Assembly: GCF_017591425.1 (NCBI RefSeq)
Contig: NW_024464918.1
Coordinates: 6,446,001-6,510,000, forward strand
Origin: Ochotona curzoniae
Taxonomy: Eukaryota; Chordata; Mammalia; Lagomorpha; Ochotonidae
Direction: 5' to 3'
Length of the DNA stretch: 64,000 nt
Part shown: piece by piece, positions 22,257 to 33,675 of the stretch
Layout of the letters: the number at the start of each line of letters is the position of its first letter
Position numbering within the stretch: position 1 is the stretch's first letter
Notes under the pieces: generated by a model
Database searches by the model: none
What the model was told of the DNA's origin: nothing
The model's input: only the letters and a program-made list of their open reading frames with translations
Program-made: the position numbers and the translations under genes

Positions 22257-22497
22257 CGGGCTCTTCTGCGAGCACCCCCCACCCATGGTCCTGCTGCAGA
22301 CCAGCCCCTGTGACCAGTACGAGTGCCAGAACGGAGCCCAGTGCGTCGTGGTTCAGCAGGAGCCCACGTGCCGCTGTCCGCCTGGCTTCGCCGGCCCCAG
22401 GTGCGAGAAGCTCATCACCGTCAACTTCGTGGGCAAGGACTCGTACGTGGAACTGGCCTCCGCAAAGGTCCGGCCCCAGGCCAACATCTCTCTACAG
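22257..22497 (+). CDS. SLIT3: SLIT3 coding exon: end of EGF5, processing region, EGF6, start of laminin-G
   Basis: The exon runs from taatcgcag/CGGG to ctacag/gtgcgc, with one base completing Ser then 80 codons, ending in phase 0 at ...ANISLQ. In order it encodes the last cysteine of EGF5, a proline-rich linker ([11 protein letters not shown]), EGF6 ([15 protein letters not shown]...GPRCEK) and the first strands of the laminin-G/LNS domain ([15 protein letters not shown]). The linker is where SLIT2 is cut into N- and C-terminal fragments, after an Arg preceding TSPCD (from memory). In this protein the residue before TSPCD is Gln, as in human and mouse SLIT3. An NIS sequon lies in the laminin-G start. 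Confidence 0.97.
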
Positions 22498-24496
22498 GTG
22501 CGCTGACTCCCCTCCCTCACCCCCCTCCACCCTTGGAGGGATCCAGCACAAACGTCCCCAAGCTCCTGACCTGTCCACAGAGTTCAACAGAGAAATCCTG
22601 GCCAGCTCTCACTGCAAACACAAGCCTCTCTTCTACTCCGGTTCCCTCCTTCCATTAGGAAGCTAGCTGACTGACTGTTGTGGGCCAGGCTGTGTGCTGA
22701 GCAGAGAGGAATCACTGCAAGGCAGGCAGCTCCCCTTGTCCAGGGCAGGATGGCCAGGAAGGGGACAGGGACAACCCTGGGTGCAAGGGGAGCATTCAGG
22801 AAGGGGTAGTGACTCCAGCCTGTTGCGAAGCATCAAGGAAGGCTTCCTGGAGGCAGTGAGAGCTGTGTGCTGGGATCTGAAGAATAAACAGGTTCTTCCC
22901 TGTGAGATCAGCATGTGCAAAGGCCCAGGGACACAAATAACAGAATTTTTTTCAGGAATAGAAAACCATTTACCATGAGCCATGTACTTTTCCATCCAAC
23001 TTCTCTCAGGCTCCTTCCTTTTGCACCTGAGCACGTTTCTTCCAAACTGCATTTCTGGTCACCCTAATTGCAGGGATAGAAAAAGAACAGGCTCACTGGT
23101 CTCACTGTGCTTTAGACCAGGGGCCCAAAGGATGCAACTGGTAACCACTGATTGTCATGGAGGCTGGGCACCACCAGGCACCGCCTGGCACTGACTCAGG
23201 CTCTGCCCTCCCTCTGCTCATGACTCCAGGAGCCCAGGATTAGTGCTGACCATGAGCAGAAAATTCACATTTAACAAAGACCCACTGGGGACCTCCGTGC
23301 TCGGTGCCACTGCTGTAAGCCATGTAGCTGTAGGGATTCAAGAAAGTCCAAACTGCCTCCCCTTGTCTGAGAGACACAAACACAGAGCAGGTTCTAGCGG
23401 CAACAACTCCTCCTGTCGCCCTCCCTCAGCCACGCCCACCCTGGCCCCTGGCTATTGGGTGTCCACTAGCCAAGCATTACACATGTCCATTTCAAGATGT
23501 TCCATACCGCAATCCCCAGGCCATGCCTGCTGGGGCAAGGGGATTCACCAGGCCATCAGAGAGGACCCTCCCTGCAGCCAGGAGACAGGCAAGCACCCCG
23601 TGAACCCACTGGCTGGCAGCTTTGGCGGTGCCCAGGATCAGCTGCAGAACTTGGAAGGTGATTGGTGTGTGCTCCACCTCCGACATGTTCATGTGTGTCT
23701 GGTCTAGGGTGAAGCCCAGATGCTGATGTTTTCAAAACTGTCCCCAGGTGACCCAGAATGACACCTGGTTCGGAACAAGCATTCAATTAACCGGTGACTG
23801 CTGGCACTTTGTTTAGAATAACCATTAGTGAATGGTAGACACAGAAACGTGAGCGTGGGAGAGGACAGATGGGTGCTTGGGGCTCCGTAGCCACAGGTTT
23901 CCCATTCGCTGATCCAAGCAAGTACACCTTGATGATTCAGTCGTGTCTGACGTGAACGCGTGTGGACCTTATGTTCCTGTCACTATGCCCAAAGAAATAC
24001 AGTGTGACAACGAGTCACATGGCCTCACACGGTGCTGAGTTTTTACAAGTCGCCTGGAGAGGATGCCGTGTGCACAGGTTCTGTGCACAAGCAGGGCCAT
24101 TTCACACAAAGGACTTAAGCATCCAAGGATGCTGGTGTCCAAAGAGGCCCAGGGTCCCGTCCTCCATGGATTTGAAAGAACTTTAAAAAAGAATGGAATT
24201 TGACAACCCATTTATTTTGGTGCGGCATTTTTCAAGCACACGGTTCTTTCACAATGTGAATTGTCCAGGGCCTCTGAAGATCCCTCATCTGGGAACACCG
24301 TGGCACGCAGGAGCTGCTCCACCAAGGTTGGTGGCAGTGGTGTGCTCAGTGAGGGGCCTGGCCTCCAGGCGAATGTGCAGACCAGACTGGGGAGAGAACA
24401 GATACAAGGCCAAGTCCGTGGTGGGTCCAGAGGCGGACATTGTGAGGTGGGAAGCCTCAGCAAGCCCCAACCCGCATGTCCTGTTTTTCTGTCCAG
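22498..24496 (+). other. SLIT3: SLIT3 intron (2.0 kb)
   Basis: Unique, no clear interspersed repeats. A motif-rich patch near 23780-23830 (CAATTAACC, TTTAGAATAACC) could be a conserved element. Ends tttctgtccag. Confidence 0.8.
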
Positions 24497-24627
24497 GTGG
24501 CCACTGACAAGGACAATGGCATCCTGCTCTACAAGGGAGACAATGACCCCCTGGCACTGGAGCTGTACCAGGGCCACGTGAGGCTGGTTTACGACACGCT
24601 GAGTTCACCTCCAACCACGGTGTACAG
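24497..24627 (+). CDS. SLIT3: SLIT3 coding exon: laminin-G/LNS domain, part 2
   Basis: The acceptor is tttctgtccag and the donor tgtacag/gtaaga, a strong consensus donor. There are 43 codons starting [17 protein letters not shown] and ending PPTTVY, plus two bases of Ser. The [16 protein letters not shown] segment is the typical laminin-G beta-strand pattern (x-G-I/L-L-L-Y-x-G) shared with neurexins, agrin and other LNS proteins. Almost every residue matches human SLIT3; the one change I note is Ser to Thr in VYDTLSS. The LNS domain lies in the C-terminal cleavage fragment of SLITs. Confidence 0.96.
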
Positions 24628-25224
24628 GTAAGAGCCGGGCAGCTTCTCCCCACTCGCGTGTGCACGCCCCCTTGCCCCTGGAAGAGCTGGAGTTGTCGGG
24701 CTGGGAGGGAGAAAGGCGGGACTGGGGGGAGCGACAGGAGGAGGGCAGGCTGAGGCAGGGAGACGACACCTCATTACCATAAGATAAATGACCGGCTGGC
24801 TGCTGCGCAGGAAGGTGGGGGGCACTCCAGTGGGGACGAGCCTGCTTAATGAGATGCCCTTTGCAAAATGTCACCCTAATCTTTTATTAGTTTAAGAAAG
24901 AAAACGGGGCGATTAGCATGCAACTGGAAAGGAAGCAAGCAGCAGGCGCTAAGGGACAGGGCAACTCCTTACTACTCCTTAAGTGACTTCCAGGCTATTC
25001 TGAAGGACAACGTAGCCTAAACTTTACGCTTCCCGTCAGCCGCCCTCATTCTGGCCTTGTCCGTGCGGCCCAGACACTCTTCACACCCATGCTGTTTGTG
25101 CACCAGTTCTCAGCCAGCTCACTTTATTTATTTATTTTTTATTTTAGCTTCGCCTTAAGTACTAGCACAGACATATGTGCTCATTAGGGGGTGCTAAATA
25201 CTTTGAATGGCCCAGGAAAATAGA

Positions 25225-25425
25225 GCTTGTGTGTCCCAAACTTCAAGATCCCGAGGGGCCCCAAAACCTGAAGGTTTTTGAGTACCAACATGACATTCAA
25301 AAAGTTTCAGATTTTGAGCATTTGGGATTAGGGATGTCCAACCAGTGGAGTCTGTGAACATTCCAGAATCCCAAAAGTTCCAAGATGTGTACTACATCTA
25401 GTCGCCAGCATCTCAGGTAAGGGAT
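25225..25425 (+). mobile_element. Decayed class II DNA transposon relic
   Basis: 'CTGAAGGTTTTTGAGTACCAAC', 'ATGACATTCAAAAAG', 'CATTTGGGATTAGGGATG' + 'TCCAACC' match the same CAGG-end pogo-like family as 10329-10732, in scrambled, diverged form. Confidence 0.6.
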
Positions 25426-25794
25426 AATCCACCTGCACTGAGTAGCTGCTTTAAAAAGCACTGTGTTCCTAAAGATGGTAGATTAACTATAAAAATATCC
25501 TGAGGTTTTTAAAGCAGCAGAGGCGACCTTGGGGGAGGCCTTGGGGAAAGCCGTGGCGCAGACAAGAGGCCACTCTCACTGGTTGCACTGGGAAACGAGA
25601 GCACGTTTCCTGGGCTTGGGGAAAGGGCAGCTCTGCATGGCCTTTCTTGGTCCCCAGTGACTGCATAGCTTCTTCAGTGAGGCCTCCTACAGAACCCAGG
25701 AGGGGAACAGCTCTGCCCTGCACGGCTGGGAGAGCCACGTTGTGTCCACACAGGCCGTCTTCCTTCAGATCCGGTGGCCGAGACCAGGGCTGAA

Positions 25795-26131
25795 TTATTA
25801 GTATTATTATTGTTGTTGTTGTTTTTGTTGGGAAGTCAGATTTACAGAGAGAAGGAGAAACAAAGAGAAAGATTTTCCATCTGCTTGTTCACTCCCCAAG
25901 TAGCCACAACAGGCCAAACTGAGCCAGTCCGAAGCCAGAAGCTTCTTCTGGGTCTCCCATGCGGGTGCAGGGTCCCAAGGCTTTGGGCCATCCTCCACTG
26001 CTTTCCCAGGCCACAGGCAGGAAGCTGGAAGGGGAAGTGGAGCAGCCGGGACACAAACGAGTACCCATATGGGATTCTGGAGCATGCAGGGCGAGGACCC
26101 CAGCCACGAGGCTACTGCGCTGCCCAAACCA
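25795..26131 (-). repeat. Lagomorph C-type SINE, - orientation, with TTG/TTA tail
   Basis: The tail side reads (TTA)(TTG) repeats at 25797-25825, then GGGAAGTCAGATTTACAGAG, 'TTCACTCCCCAAGTAGCC', 'CTTCTTCTGGGTCTCCCATG' and a head with GGCTACTGCGCTGCCC. Confidence 0.9.
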
Positions 26132-27000
26132 GTGTTTCTTAAAGTATGGTCCCTACATTTCAAAATATACACATTCAGCCCAGAACTGCTAAACTACAGG
26201 CTTACAGGCTGGGCTGCCCACACCCTACCACCACCAGATACACAAGGCTGAGCAACACCCTGAAGAAAGCAAGGAAGTGGTGTGAACAGAGAGAACAGGT
26301 GAGCAGGCCAGGGTGAGTCAGAGCAGAGGCTTCCTGTGGTGAGTGGGAGCAGAGAGGACCCCTAGCAGGTAACTGGGTACAGCAGCCACCAGAGGGAGAA
26401 ACCTGCCCAGGGGCCCAGGACTCCCCGGAGACTGGCTCTGCCCCCTCTGCCTGCCCCACACTGTGTGTGCCTGGAGCCCACAGTCCTGGCCCGTGCAAAC
26501 ACCAGGGAGAGCCAGGCAGACAGGGCTGAGGGCAGCCGGACAGCGCACAAGCTGAGCGAAGGCCTGCTGCTCTTCATGTCCTCCCTGTCCTCCCCCGGAT
26601 CCAGCAGACAATAGCAGGAGGTTCCTCCTGGGGTGAGCGCTGAGGGTTAACAACGTGCTTGGCAAAAGGGAACTTGACCTGGACATGTGGAGCCCAGAAG
26701 GTCCAGGGGCAGCTGGCCCCTGTCTGCAGCTGCAGGGCCTTCCCCTCCTCTGCAGCTAGCTGAGTCATGAGGACGCTGAGAAGGTTATAACTTGAGGCTG
26801 AGCTGTGACCCCTGACTGGGATTAGGTAAGATTTAGCAGATGGCCCTAGGGAGCCACCAGGATCTCTGTCTTAACCCTGGGGGAGAAGTGAGTTGAGGCT
26901 GCCCTGGCAGCCCTGGCCTGCGTTCTCATGCAGTGTCTCCCATGTACAATCCCACCGACCTCCTGAAACCCCAGATTAGAAAGAATTTCGCTTCCAAAAT

Positions 27001-27140
27001 TTCTTCTGGGTCTGCTTTCGCAGGCTCCTAGCCAGGGCTGGATCGGAAGTGGAGCATCCGGGACTTAAACTGGCACTCATCTGGGAGGGACACTGGCACT
27101 GCTGCAAGCAGCTTAACTCATTGTGCCACAGTGCCGGCCC
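27001..27140 (-). repeat. Partial SINE, - orientation (head side)
   Basis: 'TTCTTCTGGGTCTGC', 'GGGCTGGATCGGAAGTGGAGC', 'TTGTGCCACAGTGCCGGCCC'. The tail half is missing. Confidence 0.75.
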
Positions 27141-29220
27141 GTGGTATGAAGCTTTCCACGCGTGGCATCGTATCCGTACTCAGGAAGCTTCGGCTGAGGG
27201 AGCACTCTGGACTTTGGATTTCCGGGTTAGAGACGATCAGCCTGTAGTAGGAGGATTTACACACTCATCAATTCAGTCATTCAGGCACATCGTGTTTGGG
27301 TCCAGCCTGGATCAGGTGTAGGGGACACAGGATTAAACACATGCAGTCCAGGGAGAAAAGCAAGCCACAGATACACAGAATCAACTATGTAGCATCTTCC
27401 TAAAGTCCACCGGGAGATGTATATTGTGGGGAGGGGGAAACCACTGTACATCAATTTCAAGTGCATTTTTCCATGAACTTTCTGAAGTGTGCTGACTGCA
27501 TACACACTCACATGCTGTGGGGCCAGTTGTGAACAGGAGCAAACATTTCGCAGAGTGGAGGACTTGGGGTGTCTGAGTTGAGGCTTGAGCCCTGCAAAGG
27601 CGCCAGTCCACCAGCAGGCAGAGGACACCACTCAGCAGCGGGGATGCCATGCCGAGAAGGGCTCGGGTCTGTGAGGATGTGGGCAGGAGACTGTGCCAGC
27701 CCCAGCCCGTGAGGGCCCCTCCTCGGAGTCAGTGTAGTGGCCAGGGCCTGGGGCCAAACCAGCCCTGATCTGAGCAGGGCAGTCAGCAACCTGCAGATGT
27801 CTGCCGCCCACCCCCATCCCTCCACCCCCAGCACCTCCAGGGTGAGGATGGGCAGTCAGGGCCCCTAGCAGGGACTGACACACTTAGAGGAACAAGACTT
27901 CCAGGGCTCCTTCCTGCCATTGCCTGAGTTTGTTCATCGCCCACAGTTGGCAGTGGATCTGCCTACAGAGGTTCCAGTCCAGGCCCCAAGGAAGTAACTC
28001 AGAAAGTAACTCCCCGCCCCAGAATGAGGACAGACTCTGTTGTTCCTTCCTTCAGAGGCTTGTCCCAGGGGCAGCCTCTCACTGCAGGCCAGGCCCTGGG
28101 GCCAAGGAAGCAGCACCCTAACCCTGGAAAGTGGGCGGGGATCCTCTAAAGAGTGCTGGAGACTGCGGCAGTCGGGAAGGTACAAGCCAAGTCCAAAGGG
28201 GCAGCTCCAGCTGCTCTCCGCTCCAGCAGATAAAACCTGAGAATTCAGATTGGCAAGAGAAGCTGGAAATGGGACCCTCAGTGACATACCTGTTTTTAAA
28301 AGTTGGTCGCTTAAAAATCGCCATGGCCAGCTCTGCTTGGCACAGTGCATGCTCCCCTGGTCGCTGCCGCCAAGTGTTTGTCCCCTTCGGTCCTCAGCTG
28401 CAGCCCCAGTCCAGCAGTCTTTGTTGTAGAGCTGGGAAACCTGACACTCACAAGTCCCATCTGTGGCAGAGCTGAGGCTGAAAGCCATGGCAGGCTTCTC
28501 TCAGGACTGGCTGACTGCTCCTGAAGGGCATGAAAAGACCAGGGTAGAGGGTGGCCATTGCTGGGCCGGTGTGCCGCAGAAGGGTTTAGCTTCTGCCAGC
28601 GCTGAGGTCTCCACCTGCTGCCTAACCTAAACTCCCTGGAACTCTTAGTCCCAGTGAGGCTCTGTCGCCACCTAGTGGCCACATCTCAGCCTCCAGGTGA
28701 GAGTACGCTGCACCTAAAGGAATACACTGCCTCTTCATCCCACTCCTCCCATAGCACAAGGTCCTACAGGAGTCCTATCTCAACGTTAAGCTTCTTATTC
28801 CTAAAATGGAAAAGAATCATGCCTCACCCATAGGAGTTGTTGCGGTTAAATGAGAAGGCAAGTGCTCAGTGTGGCCTGCCCCTTCTGAGCCCGGCATTAT
28901 CATTGAAACAGAAAGAGGCTTCCCTTGGAAGGGTTTCCTGCCAGAGGGACCGCTGTTGGGATGCAGCACACACCCGCACACACAGCAAGAGAAAGAAACA
29001 CCGTCCACAGCTGGGAAGTGAATTCAGAGCAACATCCCAGCTCTCCAAGGGAACAAACTCAGGGCAGTTTGAAAAAAGGAAGGGCAAAGCCAGGAGTTGA
29101 AGGAGGAAGTGAACTGGGGTGACTTTGGGCCAGTGCCTTGGAATGGCCGTCGATGATGATGGTCCAAGCACTTGGACCCCTGCCACCCAGGAGGGAGACA
29201 TGGGCCAGGCCTGGCTGTTA

Positions 29221-29235
29221 GAAACGGGACATCTC
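29221..29235 (+). repeat. Target-site duplication, left copy
   Basis: GAAACGGGACATCTC, repeated identically at 29575-29589 after the SINE A-tail. Confidence 0.95.
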
Positions 29236-29573
29236 GGGGCCCGGCGCGGTGGCGCAAGTGGTTAAGTCCTCACCTTGCACGCCCGGGATCCCATATGGGC
29301 GCCGGTTCTAATCCCGGCAGCCCCGCTTCCCTTCCAGCTCCCTGCCTGTGGCCCGGGAAAGCAGTCGAGGACGGCCCAAAGCTTTGGGACCCTGCACCCG
29401 CGTGGGAGACCCGGAAGAGGCTCCTGGCTTCGGATCGGCATAGTATCGGCCCGTTGCGCTCACTTGGGGAGTGAATCATCGGACGGAAGATCTTCCTCTC
29501 TGTCTCTCCTCTCTGTATATCCGCCTTTCCAATAAAAAATAATAAAAATAAATCTTTAAAAAAAAAAAAAAAA
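29236..29573 (+). mobile_element. Young full-length pika-type CSINE with intact target duplication
   Basis: Complete element: GGGGCCCGGCGCGGTGGCGC head (A-box region), GCCGGTTCTAATCCC (B-box region), body 'GTCGAGGACGGCCC', TTTCCAATAAAAAATAATAA and a 16-base A-tail. It retains CpGs lost in older copies. Flanked by the direct repeat GAAACGGGACATCTC at 29221-29235 and 29575-29589. This is the best source for the local SINE consensus. Confidence 0.95.
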
Positions 29574-29574
29574 A

Positions 29575-29589
29575 GAAACGGGACATCTC
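29575..29589 (+). repeat. Target-site duplication, right copy
   Basis: Identical 15-mer to 29221-29235; marks the end of the insertion. Confidence 0.95.
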
Positions 29590-29864
29590 TCTGTGTTTTC
29601 CCCCTCTCTGCCTTTCATATAAATAATCTTATCTAGGGAGGAGGGGGAGTGAAAGAACTCCAGGGTCCTCTGTGGCCAGTGCAAGTAGGTGGGCCTGTCA
29701 GGCCTGGACGGGGGCCATCCAGCCCGGGTCTGACACCTCCCCCCAACACTTGAAGCTGGTTCCATCTGACCAAGCACCTCCAAACCCCCTTCTCTCCCCT
29801 GCAATCCTAACTTTCTCTACAGGAAGACAGATGGCTGGATCTTGGAAACTGTCTGATCATGTTT

Positions 29865-30175
29865 TTTGGTTTTTTTTTTTTTGAAGATGTATTTATTTAT
29901 TTGAAAGAGTTAGAAACAAAAAGATATTTTCCATTCATATGGTTTCAACAGCCAGTGCTGAGCCAGGCAGAAGCCAAGAGCCAGGAGCCTCCTCCAGTTG
30001 TCCCATGGGTGTAGTAAGGTTGCAGGCACGTGGGCTTTCTCCCACTGATTTTCCAGGCACATTAGCAGGGAGCTGGATGAAAAGTGAAGCAGCCAGGCTA
30101 CAAACCCATACCCATACGTAATGTTGGCATCACAGGTAGTGGCAGCTTTATTCACTAGGCCACAATACTGGCTTC
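29865..30175 (-). repeat. Older lagomorph SINE, - orientation
   Basis: T-run, GATGTATTTATTTATTTGAAAG, 'CAGTGCTGAGCCAGGCAGAAG', 'GGGAGCTGGATGAAAAGTG', 'CACTAGGCCACAATACTGGC'. Faces the young SINE at 29236-29573. Confidence 0.85.
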
Positions 30176-30960
30176 TTTATTTTTTTTTTTAAATTTTATG
30201 GTACAATACTGGCTTCTGATTCGTATTTTAAACAGCAGGGTTTTTTGTGGTAGTTTCAGTTTTCATCCATTTCATAGCAGTAGAGCCAGCGTTCCTGTTG
30301 ATATTTTCCTGCAGATTTCTGTAAAGCAAGCAGAAATGGAACACATTGCTTTGGGGATGGTGGTAAACAGTCCGAGCTCGCAGCACTGCCCACCCCGGAG
30401 CTCGGAGGACTCACACTTTGGAAAGAACTAGGTGTGGGCACTGTCTCCAGGACAGCCTAGTTGACCCAGGAACCTACAGACATCTTCTGGCGTGGGCAGG
30501 GTTTCAAGAGGTCTGAGTTTGGAATCAATGCTAATTTTGACCCTCAATTCCACCACTCCCTAGTAACTTGACCTTGGTCATCATTTGGCCAGGAGCGGGT
30601 GGAAGTGTACAGAGCCAGCTGACTGTAGGGTCGACAGTGCAGCAAATGGACTCTCCAAGGGTCCGCTTACTTGCTTTCCTGCCCTGTCCCTGCCACACCG
30701 AATTCCAGCAGAAATGACTGATGGAGTGATGAGACTTGCCCAGGGCCATGTGAGCTGCAGGATCCAGTGACACCAGCCCCCGACACCCCTGAGTCCACAG
30801 TGACTGGAGGTTATAGCTGGAGGAAGGAGGCCTGCCTAGGATTTCAGGATAGGTCTTTGACAAAGCTGGGTACTGTAGAACCTAGCAAGTCTTCTGAGAT
30901 GGAAGCAGGTGACTACACTAGCCTCTGGGCCCCCAGAACCCTGGTAAACCACTGTCTATA

Positions 30961-31230
30961 GCCAGGGGCCTTGGCTGACTGCAGGATGTGTGGGCCTTGG
31001 AGGCCAGACCCCAGGTCCCTGCAGCCAGGGGCCTTCGAAGCCAAGCCCCGTGTTCCTGGCTGGCTACAGCCACAGGGCTTGGAGGTCAGGCCCCAGATCC
31101 CGGGCTGGCTACAGGATGTGTGGGCCTTGGAGGCCAGGCCCCTGTCCTAGGTCCTGGGTCCCTGGCTGTCTGCAGTCAGCAGGGCTTAGAGGCCAGGCCC
31201 CCAGTGCCAGGCTGGCTGTTGGACTCAGGA
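30961..31230. repeat. GC-rich minisatellite, about five imperfect units of 45-58 bases
   Basis: The unit core 'GGGCCTTGGAGGCCAG.CCCC' followed by 'CTGGCTGGCTACAG' recurs, starting near 30975, 31027, 31075, 31122 and 31180. Units differ by substitutions and small insertions. Two units share an identical GGATGTGTGGGCCTTGGAGG, suggesting recent shuffling. Confidence 0.85.
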
Positions 31231-32084
31231 AAGGGAGAAGGGAATGGGCCTGGAGCCAGCAACCATGAGGGAGTAGGGATGTGTTCTCTGTGTATGTGTG
31301 TGTCCATGTTGTTAAAATAGCTGCCCCGACTCTAGCGTGAAATAGGAAACCAAGACCACCCACCCAGAGCCGCAGCCTCCAGTCTGTTCCCTTCCTGACA
31401 GGGCCGCCCGGCATCCACTTGCACACCTCTGATGCAGGCAATGCATTTGCATTCAGGATGGCATCCGTTCACAGGATGGTTTGGAGGTGCAGATGCATAA
31501 TTTTGCATCTGTGACTAGAAAACGTGTGACTGTTCAGGGTGAGAAGTTTAGGGTCTCTGCCTTTTTCTCAGCTCAGGGCTTGGAGTAATTCAAGGCTTCT
31601 AAAGTTGGCTTCTTAGTTCGCAAAAGCAGACACTCTCCTCCTCCAAGTGGGCTCTCTTGGCAACACTTCAACACCCCCTAACTTATTCCTTGGCCAGGTT
31701 CATCATTTCAGAGGAAAGGCTAAGGGAATTAGAAGGTAAGCCTTGTGAACGTGGGTGCACTTGGTCACCTCCTTGCTGACATTCCCGAATCTGAGTCAGT
31801 CAGGGGAAGGGTCCTGACGGCCTGCAGAGTCAGTGCCACCACCCACCCGGATCCTCCTGCTGCACCCAGCGGGGATTCCCCGGTGACACTTTAAGCAGCA
31901 GTTTCTGTATTTGCCACCAACACCTGCATGGGGTAAGACAGCGTGCAGCCTGCTCCTAGGCGAGCCCTGTTCCCCAGGGAGAAGATGTCACCTCCTCCAC
32001 ACTTCTGTCACCTCCCATCACCCTTCCCTTCCAGCCCTGCCAAGAACAGAAGTAGCCTGGTAAGAACAGGGATGGCTCTTTTTT

Positions 32085-32535
32085 AATGTTGTTATTATTT
32101 TCCATGATGATTTTGTAAGGGTCAGGGGTTGTCTACTTCTGCTCTTGGTTTTCTTCCATGTTATTACAGTGGTGTAGTCCTTTAGAGCAGTTATAGATTT
32201 AACATTCTGCTATTTAAAGAACATGATGCACTGTAGGTATAGGCAAAGGTAGAAACTCTAGTATCATATTTGTAAGGTCTATTTAACTATTTCGTTGGGA
32301 CATCTTCTCTTATTTGGGAGTAGAGATGCCCACTGCAATGTGTCTTCACTGTCCGGTGTGCTAGTTTCCATTCTACAGGTCATCTATGAGAATACATATT
32401 CATGTGTATATCTATTTGCTTTGCATCTTGCATGAATTTGCCTTATATCAGAGAGAACATATGTATTTGTCCTTTGGGGGATTGATTCATTTCACTAAAC
32501 ATAATGGTTTCCAGTCGGGACCATTTTGTGAAGAG
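32085..32535 (-). mobile_element. L1 ORF2-3' end relic, - orientation
   Basis: 'GAGAGAACATATGTATTTGTCC', 'ATTGATTCATTTCACTAAACAT' and 'AATGGTTTCCAGT' are antisense to the L1 ORF2 C-terminal region. AT-rich and diverged, no open frame kept. Confidence 0.65.
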
Positions 32536-32544
32536 CAAGGGTTT

Positions 32545-32700
32545 CAAGTCAAAAGTTTTGCCCTTAAATTCTGTCTATGGCATGAACTGGTTGGGTGACC
32601 AGAGACACACCACTAACCTTCTCCGACCTTTATCTATGACATGGGGTATCTGGTACCCACTTTGTGGAGATAGGAGATTCAGATCGTGTAAGCCAGCCAT
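32545..32700 (+). repeat. MIR SINE relic
   Basis: 'AAATTCTGTCTATGGCATGAAC', 'GGTTGGGTGACCAGAG' and 'CTTCTCCGACCTTTATCTATG' follow MIR order (Cys-like core, then 'tgaccttgggcaag' and 'cctcagtttcctcatctg' equivalents). Confidence 0.65.
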
Positions 32701-33675
32701 TCAGCAGTGTCCTGGTCATCGAGAGACCTCCAGAGGGAAGCCAGGCGGGGCTGTAGGGATGAGCGAAGGTGACAGTGGACAGGAGGAGCGTCCATGGGTC
32801 CAAATGCTTACTGTGCCCCCCAGTGCCTGGCGCAGTGCTGGGTGAATGCGGGAGCTCCTGGGCACCCAAGGTCGCCTTGCTGTCATGGAGACGACAAGCC
32901 CCCATGTACTGAACGACTCACTCCACCTAATGTGGCATGTCCACTGTGGAGGAGGGCAGTGCGGGACATGAATTTAGGTTGGGCAAAGACAAGCTACAGG
33001 AAATTTTCACAGGGAGGTCATCTTGTGCTAGAGAAAAGAATTTAAAAGTGTGCCAAAGCATGGTTTCTGCACACACAACTGGTTAGGTGGTAAGCTTTTC
33101 TCTTTTATGGGATTTAAGGGCAAATGGGGCAAGTGATGATGAAAGATACGCTAAGGAACAGGTGAGGTGGGATGCCAGTGGAGCCAGATTTGAGAAGGTG
33201 GTCTGAGGATTAGGTTTGCTGACTCTGTACAATGCTTCTTGCAGAAGGTAAAAATATGATGGCCAAGTGCAATACTTTACAGCAGACAGGATCTTAAACT
33301 GGAAGGGAAAAAAATACAATAAAAAGCACTGAGTCCGCTGGAACATTAGGAAACAGGATAGATACAGAGGGCATGCAAATTTGCCAGTGTTGTGCTTCGG
33401 TAAGAGAATAGTTCTAGTCATGGGAAACTGAGACACCCCGAGACAAAGGGCCATGATGTAAATGCCTGTAAATGGTTCAGCAAAACTATTTGTGCATACA
33501 TAGGTACCTGTGTGTTGAGGCGATAGAATTGAGGCTATGGACATCTTCTATGCTGTTGTCTAATTTTTGCAATTATCTGAGTTTGAACTCATTCCCAAGT
33601 CAAAAGGAAAACAAAATTCTAGGGATGCAGGTCAAGTTTCCGGCTCAGTGATCTCTCCCCTTCTCTCCTGGCCAG

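Larger units (their letters stand above)
24628..33675 (+). other. SLIT3: SLIT3 intron (9.0 kb, largest in window)
   Basis: Contains a TAAT-rich patch soon after the donor (24765-24930), a TTTA run (25122-25145), DNA transposon relic (25225-25425), SINEs at 25795-26131 (-), 27001-27140 (- partial), 29236-29573 (+, young) and 29865-30175 (-), a minisatellite (30961-31230), a POU-like palindrome (31490-31511), an antisense L1 piece (32085-32535) and a MIR (32545-32700). 26200-27000 and 27150-29200 are unique, GC-moderate and otherwise unremarkable. Confidence 0.85.

Noticed and set aside
27934..28488. 184-residue minus-strand open frame in an intron
   Set aside because: Chance frame in GC-moderate intron; no splice-supported or homologous features.
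30988..31320. 110-residue Gly/Pro/Ala-rich frame with internal repeats
   Set aside because: Minisatellite translation; no start context or conservation evidence.
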